Assembly: GCA_022823945.1 (NCBI GenBank)
Contig: JAJEBK010000009.1
Span: forward strand, 124,001 to 188,000
Length of the DNA stretch: 64,000 nucleotides
Source of the DNA: Anaerolineae bacterium
GTDB taxonomy: Bacteria > Chloroflexota > Anaerolineae > Aggregatilineales > Phototrophicaceae
Direction of reading: 5' to 3'
The notes under the pieces were generated by a model. It saw only the letters and a list, made by a program, of their open reading frames with translations. It did no database searches and was not told the origin of the DNA. Both the position numbers and the translations under genes were made by a program. Shown here one piece after another: positions 39,694 through 48,839 of the stretch (within the stretch, counting starts at the first letter, position 1; the number at the start of each line of letters is the position of its first letter).

Positions 39694-41273
39694 CGTCTGT
39701 TGTCCTCGCGGATCATGTGCGCCGCTTTTTCGCCGATCATGATGCAGGGCGCATTGGTGTTGGCGTTGATGATGCGCGGCATAATCGAAGCGTCAGCCAC
39801 GCGCAGCCCTTCCAACCCATGCACGCGCAGCCGTTCGTCCACCACCGCCAACCGATCATCGCCCATCTTGCAGGTGCAGGCTGGATGATAAATCGTGGTG
39901 GCGAATTCGCGGATGAAATGAATGAGTTCCGCGTCCGCTGTGACCTGCGCGCCGGGCAAAAATTCATCGCCGCGAACCGCATCAAATGCGCTTGCCTGGG
40001 CGATCTGTCGCGCAAGTTTGACCCCCGTCAGCAGAATGCGAACATCGTCATCGTGGCTCAGGCAGGCGAAGTCGATCAATGGTGCCGCGCAGGGATCTGC
40101 CGATGCCAACTCGAGCTTGCCGGCGCTCTTTGTGCCGACCAAGCCAGCCAGAATCGTGAAGCCATGCCCGTCAGGTGTCGCGAAGCCGTGGCGTATGAAC
40201 CAGTCGGGACCAAAGTGATATTGCAACTCGGGCGCGGGCGAACGCGGGTCGAGCCGCACGAATCCGCCCGCCTCGCCCAGGTTTGATGTCAGCAAGCCCA
40301 TGCGCTCTTGTTCATAAAGCCGTTGCTGCTCCGGCGCGTTCTTCCCGACCAGGCTGATTGACGCATGGCAATGATAGGCGACCGGCACCTGCATATGATC
40401 TGTCAAGCCCTGCCCAACGCCCGGCAGGTCCGCTACCACGGGGATGCCGTGTCTTGCCAACTGCGCAGCCGCCCCAATGCCCGAAATCAACAGCAGTTGT
40501 GGCGAGTTGATCGCGCCGCCACAGACGATAACTTCCTTTCTCGCCTGTGCTGTCTTGCGCTCACCCTCGTGCCAAAGCTCGACTCCCTGGCAGCGTCTGC
40601 CCTCAAAACACAAGCGCGTGACGCGGGCATAGGGCAAAGCGGTGAAATTCGGTCGCTGCAAGGCTGTTTGCAGGTAACCGACGGCACTGCTGTGTCGCTG
40701 TCCGCGCTTCTGCGTAACCTGGTAGAGCCCAAAGCCCTCTTGTTCGCCAGCATTAAAATCCTCGCGCGGCGCATATCCCAGTTCCAGCGCGCCAGCCACA
40801 AATGCGCGGCTCAACGGATTTGGATCTCGCAGGTCCGCTACATTGATCGGCCCGCCGATGCCGTGATGCCGCGATGCGCCGCGTTCCTGATGCTGCATTT
40901 TTTTGAACCAGGGCAGCACATCCCGGTATGCCCAGCCACTGTTGCCCGCCTCCGCCCAGCCATCATAATCGGATGGATGTCCGCGCTGATAGACCATGGC
41001 ATTCATGGAACTGGTGCCGCCATATACTTTGCCGCGCGGCACATATTCTCGCCGTCCGTTCAGCCCCGGTTGGGGCACAGTTTCATAATCCCAATCGAAC
41101 TCGCTGTGAAAGAGGTCGGAAAAACGCGCCGGCACATGGATAGCCGGATCGCTGTCGGGTCCGCCCGCTTCCAGCAGCAGCACAGCCGCATGCGGGTCTT
41201 CGCTCAAGCGCGCCGCGACAGCTGCCCCGGCCGAGCCCGCGCCGATGATGATGTAGTCTGCCTCGTGCATCAC
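39690..41273 (-). CDS. GMC family oxidoreductase (FAD-dependent, choline dehydrogenase-like)
   Basis: ADYIIIGAGSAGAAVAARLSED, PRGKVYGGTSSMNAMVYQRGHPSDYDGW, IYHPACTCKMG, RVADASIMPRIINANTNAPCIMIGEKAA. Confidence 0.94.
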   Translation of the reverse strand: MMHEADYIIIGAGSAGAAVAARLSEDPHAAVLLLEAGGPDSDPAIHVPARFSDLFHSEFDWDYETVPQPGLNGRREYVPRGKVYGGTSSMNAMVYQRGHPSDYDGWAEAGNSGWAYRDVLPWFKKMQHQERGASRHHGIGGPINVADLRDPNPLSRAFVAGALELGYAPREDFNAGEQEGFGLYQVTQKRGQRHSSAVGYLQTALQRPNFTALPYARVTRLCFEGRRCQGVELWHEGERKTAQARKEVIVCGGAINSPQLLLISGIGAAAQLARHGIPVVADLPGVGQGLTDHMQVPVAYHCHASISLVGKNAPEQQRLYEQERMGLLTSNLGEAGGFVRLDPRSPAPELQYHFGPDWFIRHGFATPDGHGFTILAGLVGTKSAGKLELASADPCAAPLIDFACLSHDDDVRILLTGVKLARQIAQASAFDAVRGDEFLPGAQVTADAELIHFIREFATTIYHPACTCKMGDDRLAVVDERLRVHGLEGLRVADASIMPRIINANTNAPCIMIGEKAAHMIREDNRR

Positions 41274-41314
41274 CTTGTTCTCTTCCTACTTTGAGCGATT
41301 AGTTGACCTGGACT

Positions 41315-41336
41315 TGTCAATTGTCTACAATTGACA
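41315..41336. promoter_or_regulatory. 22-bp perfect palindrome, predicted GntR/FCD operator (site 1)
   Basis: TGTCAATTGT-CT-ACAATTGACA between divergent GMC oxidoreductase and GH117-like genes. Confidence 0.75.
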
Positions 41337-41410
41337 GCATAGGTGTCAAGGTATGCAAATCTCATATGCGGCTATTTTCGCTTGTCGAATGCAGGGAAAA
41401 GGGAGACACA

Positions 41411-42646
41411 ATGAACGAAGACAGCAAAAAACCTCGCGCTTTCCCTGGCATGCTGCCACAGACCAAACCCACCGACCGCCCTTTGAGCGCGGCTACCCAG
41501 CGCGTTTATGACATGTGGACGCCCAAGCAAGACCCTGGCAACCCCTTCTATACCAACTTCATGTATTCGCGCGTCACGGGCATCGGCAAAGACGAATCGG
41601 AAATGTCGGTTTCGCGGCGCGACCCGTCCAAGGTGCTCAAGATCGGCGATACCTATTATGTTTGGTACACGCGGCGCATCACCGAGCATGTGCCAGTGGG
41701 CATGCGCCACCACGACCAGGCGAATGAAGAGATCCCCGCTGTCGACTGGGACCTGGCCGATATCTGCTATGCCACCTCGAAAGATGGTTTCGACTGGGTG
41801 GAGCAGGGCATCGCCGTGCCGCGCGCGCCCAAAGGCACTTATGGCGATCGCTCGCTTTCCACGCCGGATATCCTGGTCTGGAAAGGGCGATATTATCTGT
41901 ATTACCAGTGCTTCACGACCAAGTGGCGGGCGCATGACTGCGTTGGCGTCAGCATGGCGCATGCCGATTCGCCGGATGGTCCCTGGGCGCGCATGGATGT
42001 GCCGATTGTCCCGCAAGGCGCGCCCGGCGAATGGGACAGCTGCGCCATCCACGACCCGTATCCGCTGGTCTACAAGGGACAGGTTTGGCTCTATTACAAA
42101 GGCTCGCCATTTGAGAAAGTCTCAGGCGGTTTGCTGCGCGCGCAGGGTGTCGCCATCGCCGACCAGCCAGAGGGTCCCTTCATCAAGTCCGAACTGAACC
42201 CGGTCACCAATTCCGGGCATGAAACCATGTATTGGAATTACAAAGGCGGCATTGCTACATTGCTGATCCTGGATGGGCCGGAAAAAGACACCATTCAATT
42301 TGCGCCAGACGGACTGAACTTCCAGCCCATGGCGCATGTGCAGTTGTCGCCGGTGGCGCCTGGTCCCTTCTGCCCCGATGCCTTCGCGGATAACGGCGAT
42401 GGGCGCGGCATCACCTGGGGACTCAGCCACATCACGCCGCCTGGCGATGGTTCGCGCAGGGGCTGTCATATCATCCGCTTCGATTGTGACTTGTCGCGCG
42501 ACTGTCATCGCCCAGAATTCAAGCGCAGCAACCTGCACTTCGGCGAAGAGACTTTCTTTCAGCGGGTGGCGCGTCTGCCCGCAGACTGGCGCGAGCGCAT
42601 CCTGGCGGAACAAGCCGCCTTCGATAAGCCGACCATCGGCGTCTAA
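41411..42646 (+). CDS. GH117-like glycoside hydrolase
   Basis: SRRDPSKVLKIGDTYYVWYTRR, DRSLSTPDILVWKGRYYLYYQ, KSELNPVTNSGHET, GPEKDTIQFAPDGLNF; start MNEDSKKP at 41411. Confidence 0.78.
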   Translation: MNEDSKKPRAFPGMLPQTKPTDRPLSAATQRVYDMWTPKQDPGNPFYTNFMYSRVTGIGKDESEMSVSRRDPSKVLKIGDTYYVWYTRRITEHVPVGMRHHDQANEEIPAVDWDLADICYATSKDGFDWVEQGIAVPRAPKGTYGDRSLSTPDILVWKGRYYLYYQCFTTKWRAHDCVGVSMAHADSPDGPWARMDVPIVPQGAPGEWDSCAIHDPYPLVYKGQVWLYYKGSPFEKVSGGLLRAQGVAIADQPEGPFIKSELNPVTNSGHETMYWNYKGGIATLLILDGPEKDTIQFAPDGLNFQPMAHVQLSPVAPGPFCPDAFADNGDGRGITWGLSHITPPGDGSRRGCHIIRFDCDLSRDCHRPEFKRSNLHFGEETFFQRVARLPADWRERILAEQAAFDKPTIGV

Positions 42647-42652
42647 ATTCGC

Positions 42653-43426
42653 TCAGCGCCCCATCCAGCCGCCGTCGACAACCAGAATCTCGCCATTGAC
42701 GAAATCGGAGGCGGCCGATGCCAGGAAGACGACGGGTCCCTTAAAATCGTCTATCGTGCCCCAGCGCCCGGCCGGGATGCGCTCTGTGATGGCGCGGTAC
42801 CGTTCGGGATCATTTTGCAGCGCTTCGGTTACATCGGTGCGCACATAACCGGGCGCTATGGCATTCACCTGTACGCCGCCGCTCGCCCATTCGTTCGCCA
42901 GCGCCTTCGTCAATTGCCCGATGCCGCCCTTGCTGGCTGCATAGCCCGGCACCGTGATGCCGCCTTGAAAAGTCAGCAACGAGGCCGTGAAGATGATCTT
43001 GCCGCTGCCTCGCTCCAGCATGCGCGCGCCGAGCTCGCGACTGAGCACGAACTGGGCGCTCAGGTTGATTTCGATGATGCGATCCCAATAGTCATCGCTG
43101 TGCGATGCGGCCGGCTCGCGCAGGACAGCCCCCGCGTTGTTGACCAAAATGTCGATGACGGGGTGTTCACTCGTCACCTGCCCGATAAATTCGTGCAGTT
43201 TGTCGCGTTTTGAGAAGTCGCAGCGATAGCCAGCGAAGCGCCGCCCCTGCGCCAGGACAGCCCGCTCAATATCGCTGCCGCTGGCTTCCAGGCTGGCGCT
43301 GACCGCGATGATATCCGCGCCAGATTCTGCCAGTGCGCTGGCCATGGCGAATCCAATGCCGCGGCGCGCGCCGGTCACCAGCGCTGTCTTGCCATCCAGC
43401 CGAAATGTATCGAGTACGTTCATCAC
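42653..43426 (-). CDS. SDR family oxidoreductase (gluconate/KduD-like)
   Basis: LVTGARRGIGFAMASALAESGADI, VNNAGAVLREPA, GYAASKGGIGQLTKALANEWA, NAIAPGYVRTD. Confidence 0.92.
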   Translation of the reverse strand: MMNVLDTFRLDGKTALVTGARRGIGFAMASALAESGADIIAVSASLEASGSDIERAVLAQGRRFAGYRCDFSKRDKLHEFIGQVTSEHPVIDILVNNAGAVLREPAASHSDDYWDRIIEINLSAQFVLSRELGARMLERGSGKIIFTASLLTFQGGITVPGYAASKGGIGQLTKALANEWASGGVQVNAIAPGYVRTDVTEALQNDPERYRAITERIPAGRWGTIDDFKGPVVFLASAASDFVNGEILVVDGGWMGR

Positions 43427-44457
43427 ACCTCCAACAGAATCTTCATGACGCGTCCGCCTTTTTCCATGTCCTGAAAGACGGACTGCAGCGCATTCAAGGG
43501 GCGGATATCGGTAATCAGCTCGTCCAGCGGCAGCGCGCCAGAAGCAGCCAGGTCGATGGCTGTGGCGAAGTCTTGACTTTCATAAACGCGCACCCCTTGC
43601 AGACGCAGCTCGCGCCAAAAGAAGCGAAACAGGTCCAGCTTTGGCGGCTGGGCGAAGATCGCGACCACCACTGCCAATCCGCGCGTGCGCAGCAACTCGG
43701 TCATCACATCTGCGCCAGCCTGCGAGCCCGATACTTCAAAGACGATATCGGCGCCAGCGCCACCGGTGCGCCGCAGCACCGCCGCCAGCAGATCAGCCTC
43801 GCGTGGATTTATCGCCTCGAACCCAAGCTGCCTCGCCAGGTCGACGCGGTAGGGATTGATTTCGGAGACGATCACATCTGCGCCAGCCTGCTGCGCCACC
43901 AGCGCCACCAGCATGCCGATGGGACCGCCGCCCAGCACGACCACCTGATCGCCCGCCTGCACATTTGCCAGCCGCACATCATGACAGGCGACTGCCAGCG
44001 GCTCGATCAGTGCGCCATGTTGCAGCGAAAGCGAGGCAGGTACGCGGTGCAATGTATTGGCTGGTACCGTCCAGTAGCTCTGGAATGCGCCTGGCGTGTC
44101 GATGCCCAGGAAGTCCAGATTGTGGCAGATGTGGCTGTGACCGGCTGCGCAAGCGGGGCAGTTGTAGCAGGCTGCCAGCGGCATGACGACCACCCGGTCG
44201 CCTGGCGCGAACTCGTCGACGCCTGCGCCCAGCGTGTGCACTGTGCCCGACATTTCGTGCCCCATCACCAGCGGCATCTGCACGCGCGCATCCATCGCGC
44301 CGTGAAAAATGTGCAGGTCTGTGCCGCAAATGCCACAGTGTGAAACGCGCAACTGCACCTCGTCTGCGGCAGGCGGACGCGGCTCGCATTCGCCCTGCCG
44401 GATGCGGCGCTCACCTTCATAAAAAGCTGCGATTGCCATGTCTCGTCCTGTTTCCAT
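43423..44457 (-). CDS. zinc-dependent medium-chain alcohol/sugar dehydrogenase
   Basis: HCGICGTDLHIFHG, MGHEMSGTVHTLGAGVDEFAPGDRVVV, VVVLGGGPIGMLVALVAQQAGA. Confidence 0.92.
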   Translation of the reverse strand: METGRDMAIAAFYEGERRIRQGECEPRPPAADEVQLRVSHCGICGTDLHIFHGAMDARVQMPLVMGHEMSGTVHTLGAGVDEFAPGDRVVVMPLAACYNCPACAAGHSHICHNLDFLGIDTPGAFQSYWTVPANTLHRVPASLSLQHGALIEPLAVACHDVRLANVQAGDQVVVLGGGPIGMLVALVAQQAGADVIVSEINPYRVDLARQLGFEAINPREADLLAAVLRRTGGAGADIVFEVSGSQAGADVMTELLRTRGLAVVVAIFAQPPKLDLFRFFWRELRLQGVRVYESQDFATAIDLAASGALPLDELITDIRPLNALQSVFQDMEKGGRVMKILLEV

Positions 44458-44497
44458 TCGGGCGAGTCATCGCCACGCCCCTGGATATAGATAGCTG

Positions 44498-45106
44498 TTA
44501 CTGGATATTGGCGTAAAGCGCGTTGATTGCGCCTGGCTTGTCGCCGCTGCGGATAGCATCCAGGATGCGCTTGTGCTCGCGGTAGCTTTCCATGATATCG
44601 CCATGACGCGTATATTGCATCATCATGCGCATGGCGATCGGCTGCCACAGCGTGAAGATGTCTTTGTCATCGTGGCTCTGGATAATCGCCTGGTGGAAGC
44701 GCAGGTCGCAGTCGGTCAGCGCATCGACATCGTTGTTTTGACACGCTGCGTGGATATCCGCCAGGATATCTTCCCAACGCCCGATATCGATCTCGGTGAT
44801 GCGATCGAAGATGCTGTCCAGCACAAAAGTCTCGATAGTTCGGCGCAACTGCACGACTAGCGGCCGCACCTCCACGCTGGGATTTTGGGCGACACGCGCG
44901 CCTTTGTTGGGCTCGAGCACCAGCAAACCCTGTTGGGTAAGCTGGCGGAATGCCTCGCGCACGGGTCCGCGGCTGACCCCGAATCGCTGCGAAAGGTCAG
45001 CCTCGCGCAGGGGATCGCCGGGTTTCAGTTTGTTGGAAAGCACTTCACGGCGCAGGCGCGCGGCGATCTGCTCGGGCAGCGTACGATAGATTTCGATTGT
45101 CGTCAT
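44498..45106 (-). CDS. GntR family transcriptional regulator, FCD subfamily
   Basis: N-terminal wHTH (LRREVLSNKLKPGDPLREADLSQRFGVSRGPVREAFRQLTQQGLLVLEPNKGARVA), FCD-like C-terminus (DLRFHQAIIQSHDD). Confidence 0.93.
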   Translation of the reverse strand: MTTIEIYRTLPEQIAARLRREVLSNKLKPGDPLREADLSQRFGVSRGPVREAFRQLTQQGLLVLEPNKGARVAQNPSVEVRPLVVQLRRTIETFVLDSIFDRITEIDIGRWEDILADIHAACQNNDVDALTDCDLRFHQAIIQSHDDKDIFTLWQPIAMRMMMQYTRHGDIMESYREHKRILDAIRSGDKPGAINALYANIQ

Positions 45107-45179
45107 CGACTCATTTCTACTTCCGCTAGTTGTGCATCAATACAATCAGAAGTGAAAGCAATAAAGTGTTGCGCATTTT

Positions 45180-45263
45180 TCGACACAGAGAACACAGAGG
45201 CCCAAGAGAGCACAGAGGTATTTATCACTCGGTGTACTCTGTCAACTCGGTGAACTCGGTGGT
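45180..45263. repeat. intergenic CACAGAG / ACTCGGTG repeat element
   Basis: CACAGAGAACACAGAGG...CACAGAGG...ACTCGGTGTACTCTGTCAACTCGGTGAACTCGGTGG between GntR gene and ABC permease. Confidence 0.6.
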
Positions 45264-45313
45264 TCATTTTTTCTTTCATTACCTTATCGGTCTTACTGAG
45301 TGTAGCAGCAGAA

Positions 45314-46459
45314 TCATTGTTTGTAGGGGTCGGCGGCATCTCGCAAGCCATCGCCCAGGAAGTTGAATGCCAGCACGGTCACGATGACAAAGAGTCCCGG
45401 GATCAAGAGCCAGGGACTTTGGCTGAGGCTGCGGATATTTTGCGCGTCTTGCAGCAGCACACCCCAGCTGACGGCGGGTGGGCGAATGCCGATCTGCAAG
45501 AAACTCAGCGATGTCTCGGCAAGGATCATGCCCGGCACCGCCAGGCTGAGCACAACGATCAAGAAGCTGGCGAACGATGGCAGCAGGTGCTTCAAGATGA
45601 TATCCAGGTCGCCCATGTTGGATATGCGCGCCGCCATGACGAAATCAGCCTCGCGCAGTTCCAGCAATTTGCCGCGCACCGCTCTTGCCAGCGTCGTCCA
45701 GCCGACGGTGGCCAGCACCAACGTGATGCCAAAATACACTTGGGTCGAACTCCACTCGGCGGGCAGAGCAGCCGCCAGTGCAATAATCAGCGGGATTGAC
45801 GGGATCGATATCAAAAATTCGATCAGGCGCTGTATCACCAGATCGACCACGCCGCCGAAGTAGCCAGAGATGCCGCCGAACAGACAGCCAAGCACAAAAC
45901 TGATGATGACGCCCAGGAAACCGATCGACAGCGAGATTCGCGCCGCGTGCATGGTGCGGGAGTATAAATCGCGCCCCAGGTCATCTGTGCCAAATGGGAA
46001 GAAGACGCCCGGCGCTTCCACGCCCATCAGATGGATGTTGCTTTCTAGCAAGCCGAGAATCTTGTAGGGCTCGCCCTGCACGAAGAAGTGGATCGGATAC
46101 TTTTTGTCGCGCACTTCGGAATAATTGCGCTGCAAAGTGTCCATATCCAGGGTTTGCTTCATCTGATAAATGAAGGGTTGCAGGCTGAAAATGCCCGCGT
46201 CATCGACAAAGTAAATGGTATGCGGCGGAGACTTCGCAAACTGGACATGGCGCTTTTGGTAGTCGTTGATGGCATAAAATTCGGAGAAGAGCGCCATCGA
46301 ATAGAGAACGATGATGACAGCCAGCGACCCGATCGCCAGGCGATGCCGCCGAAATTTGCGCCAGATCAGCTGCCACTGCGATGCGAGATAATAGCTCTCG
46401 TCATAAGCGGTGGCTTCCGCTTCGGCTGTTTTGCGCCTGATGCCGATTCGCCGCAACAT
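45314..46459 (-). CDS. Opp/Dpp-type ABC transporter permease (OppC-like)
   Basis: FGTDDLGRDLYSRTMHAARISLSIGF, RGKLLELREADFVMAARISNMGDLDIILKHLLPS, GDGLRDAADPYKQ. Confidence 0.93.
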   Translation of the reverse strand: MLRRIGIRRKTAEAEATAYDESYYLASQWQLIWRKFRRHRLAIGSLAVIIVLYSMALFSEFYAINDYQKRHVQFAKSPPHTIYFVDDAGIFSLQPFIYQMKQTLDMDTLQRNYSEVRDKKYPIHFFVQGEPYKILGLLESNIHLMGVEAPGVFFPFGTDDLGRDLYSRTMHAARISLSIGFLGVIISFVLGCLFGGISGYFGGVVDLVIQRLIEFLISIPSIPLIIALAAALPAEWSSTQVYFGITLVLATVGWTTLARAVRGKLLELREADFVMAARISNMGDLDIILKHLLPSFASFLIVVLSLAVPGMILAETSLSFLQIGIRPPAVSWGVLLQDAQNIRSLSQSPWLLIPGLFVIVTVLAFNFLGDGLRDAADPYKQ

Positions 46460-46471
46460 CGTAAGCTCCGC

Positions 46472-47467
46472 CTAATCTGCCGCGCGTTCCATGCGGATGC
46501 GCGGGTCGACAACGACCAGCAGAATATCGGATACCGTCGTGCCGATGACGGTAAGAATCGTGACGAACATCAGCAAGCTCGCTGTCAAGAAAGTGTCTTG
46601 TGTCAGCAGGGAGCGCAGCAGCATCGGTCCCGCCGTGGGCAAGCCCAGCACATAGGCGGTGATGGTGCCGCCCGATATCAAGCTGGGGAAGAGCCAGGCG
46701 AGGCTGCTGACGATTGGGTTGAGCGCCACACGCACTGGATATTTGAAGAGCAATCTAACTTCGCCCACGCCTTTGCTGCGCGCGGTGATGACATACTGCT
46801 TGTTCAGCTCGTCCAGCAGCGTGCCGCGCATGACGCGAATCAAGCCGGCCGTGCCGCTCGTGCCGACCACGATGATGGGAATGGGTAGGTGTTTGGCCAG
46901 GTCGACCAGCTTCGCCAAATCCCAGGGCGCGCCTTGAAACTCCTGAGAAAACAAACCGGTCAAATTCAGACCAAATTGCGACCACGCCACATAAAGCATG
47001 ATCAGCGCCAGCATAAAGTTGGGAATCGACAAGCCGATGAAGCCGATGAAAGAAACGATGTAATCGCTGATGGAGTATTGCCGCGCTGCGGAATAAATGC
47101 CGATGGGGATGGCCACCGCATAAGTGAAGATGGCGGTCAGAATCGCAATCGTGAAAGTCAAAGCAAGCCGCTCGCCGATGATATCGCGCACCGGCTGCTG
47201 CCAATCAAACGAGAATCCGAACTCACCCTGCAGCACTTGCCGAAACCAGCTGAAGTAGCGGGCATAAATGGGCAGGTCCAACCCATACTGGCGGCGCAGG
47301 TTCGTCACCTGCTCGTCCGAAAGCTGCTCTCCCGCCTGTTCCAGACGGCTGATGTAGCTGGAAAGATAGTCGCCCGGCGGCAGCTGAATCACGATGAAAG
47401 TTACGATGGTGACCAGCCACAGCAGGAAGACCATATAGACCAGGCGCTGCAGCACATAATTTCTCAT
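46472..47467 (-). CDS. Opp/Dpp-type ABC transporter permease (OppB-like)
   Basis: MRNYVLQRLVYMVFLLWLVTIVTFIVIQLPPGD, RVMRGTLLDELNKQYVITARSKGV, VDPRIRME. Confidence 0.93.
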   Translation of the reverse strand: MRNYVLQRLVYMVFLLWLVTIVTFIVIQLPPGDYLSSYISRLEQAGEQLSDEQVTNLRRQYGLDLPIYARYFSWFRQVLQGEFGFSFDWQQPVRDIIGERLALTFTIAILTAIFTYAVAIPIGIYSAARQYSISDYIVSFIGFIGLSIPNFMLALIMLYVAWSQFGLNLTGLFSQEFQGAPWDLAKLVDLAKHLPIPIIVVGTSGTAGLIRVMRGTLLDELNKQYVITARSKGVGEVRLLFKYPVRVALNPIVSSLAWLFPSLISGGTITAYVLGLPTAGPMLLRSLLTQDTFLTASLLMFVTILTVIGTTVSDILLVVVDPRIRMERAAD

Positions 47468-47544
47468 GCGCTTGCGCCCGCCGCCGCTGCCGACATCAAA
47501 TAACCTAAGCTGGTCATAGGCGCATTGTAGTCGCTGAATTGCAG

Positions 47545-47570
47545 ATTGTCAACAATGTACACTTGACAAT
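47545..47570. promoter_or_regulatory. predicted GntR/FCD operator (site 2)
   Basis: ATTGTCAA-N10-TTGACAAT; same TGTCAA-N10-TTGACA spacing as site 1; between divergent oppB-like and enolase-superfamily genes. Confidence 0.65.
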
Positions 47571-47656
47571 TTGCCGAGAGTCGGTTATTTCTAGGTTATG
47601 TTGCCTCACATGACCTCTTCTGCAGGCAGTACACCGACAGCCAGGCTGCTTGTTGC

Positions 47657-48778
47657 ATGTCGGGAGCGCCCTCAATGAACGAGCCCTTGCGCATCGCCTG
47701 CGTCGAAACCCGACATTTCTTGCTGCCGCTCAGCCATCCCATGACCGATGCCACGCATGGCGTGCACACCGAGTTTGAGGTGGTGGCTGTGCGCCTGGAA
47801 AGCGATTGTGGCACCAGCGGCATCGGCTATACCTACACAATTGGGCGTGGCGGCGCGGCGATCCGCTCTTTGATCCAGCGCGATGTACAAGCGCTGCTGC
47901 TGGGCGCTGACGCCTGGCGCATAGAGCAGATCTGGGAGCGCATGTGGCGCTGCCTGCATTATGTGGGGCGGGGCGGGCTGGCAGCCTTCGCCATGTCGGC
48001 GGTCGATATCGCCTTGTGGGATCTGCTGGCGCGCAGCCAGAGGCAGCCGCTTTGGAAGCTGCTGGGCGGATATTCTGGCGAGGCGCGCGCCTATGCCGGC
48101 GGCATTGATTTGCAGTTGGGACCAGACGAACTGGTCGAGCAGACGCGCTGCAACCTTGCTGACGGCTTCCGCGCCATCAAAATCAAGGTGGGCCGCGACA
48201 AACTGTCCGAAGATATCGCCAGGCTGCGGGCGGTGCGCGATTGTCTGGGACCCGATATTCCGCTGATGGTCGATGCCAACATGCGCTGGACAACCGAACA
48301 GGCGATCCGCGCGGCGCGCAGTTTCCACGACTATGATGTCTTCTGGCTGGAAGAGCCGACTATCCCCGACGATTACGCCGGCTTGAGCCGAATCGCGCGG
48401 GAAGGCGGTTTGCCCATCGCCGCGGGCGAAAACCTGCGCACGATCTATGAATTCCGCCACACACTCGAGGCTGGCATCGCTTTTGCCGAACCCGATGTAT
48501 CCAACATAGGCGGCATCACCAACTGGATGCGCGTGGCGCGGCTGGCCTATGCGCACAACTTGCCAGTTACTTCGCATGGCGTGCACGAGCTGCACTTGCA
48601 CTTGTTGGCGGCTATCCCCAATGCTTCATACTTGGAAGTGCACAGCTTCGGCTTGGAGCGCTTCATTTTGAATCCGCCCAAACTGCATGATGGCGTGATG
48701 CGCGCCGGCGCAGAGCCAGGCCACGGCGTGCAATTTGAGTGGGACAAACTGCGTGAATACGAAGTGAAAGGAGACTGA
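47657..48778 (+). CDS. mandelate racemase/muconate lactonizing (enolase superfamily) enzyme
   Basis: FRAIKIKVGRDKLSEDIARLRAVRDCLGPDIPLMVDANMRWT, FWLEEPTIPDDYAGLSRIARE, PIAAGENL, DVSNIGGITNWMRVARLA. Start at 47657 or MNEPLRIA at 47675. Confidence 0.93.
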   Translation: MSGAPSMNEPLRIACVETRHFLLPLSHPMTDATHGVHTEFEVVAVRLESDCGTSGIGYTYTIGRGGAAIRSLIQRDVQALLLGADAWRIEQIWERMWRCLHYVGRGGLAAFAMSAVDIALWDLLARSQRQPLWKLLGGYSGEARAYAGGIDLQLGPDELVEQTRCNLADGFRAIKIKVGRDKLSEDIARLRAVRDCLGPDIPLMVDANMRWTTEQAIRAARSFHDYDVFWLEEPTIPDDYAGLSRIAREGGLPIAAGENLRTIYEFRHTLEAGIAFAEPDVSNIGGITNWMRVARLAYAHNLPVTSHGVHELHLHLLAAIPNASYLEVHSFGLERFILNPPKLHDGVMRAGAEPGHGVQFEWDKLREYEVKGD

Positions 48779-48839
48779 ATGAAGCTTGCTGACCTGCATA
48801 TTACCTGATGTCGTTCACAGCTTTGAGAGGAGCTTACGC

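Noticed and set aside
44498-45106. GntR gene as unrelated local regulator
   Set aside because: The three TTGT..ACAA-type palindromes in the surrounding promoters fit its family, so it is preferred as the island regulator; still unproven.
45103-45366. Short ORFs on both strands with HREHRGPREHRG / VYSVNSVNSVV products
   Set aside because: Translation of an intergenic repeat; repetitive peptides and no RBS support.
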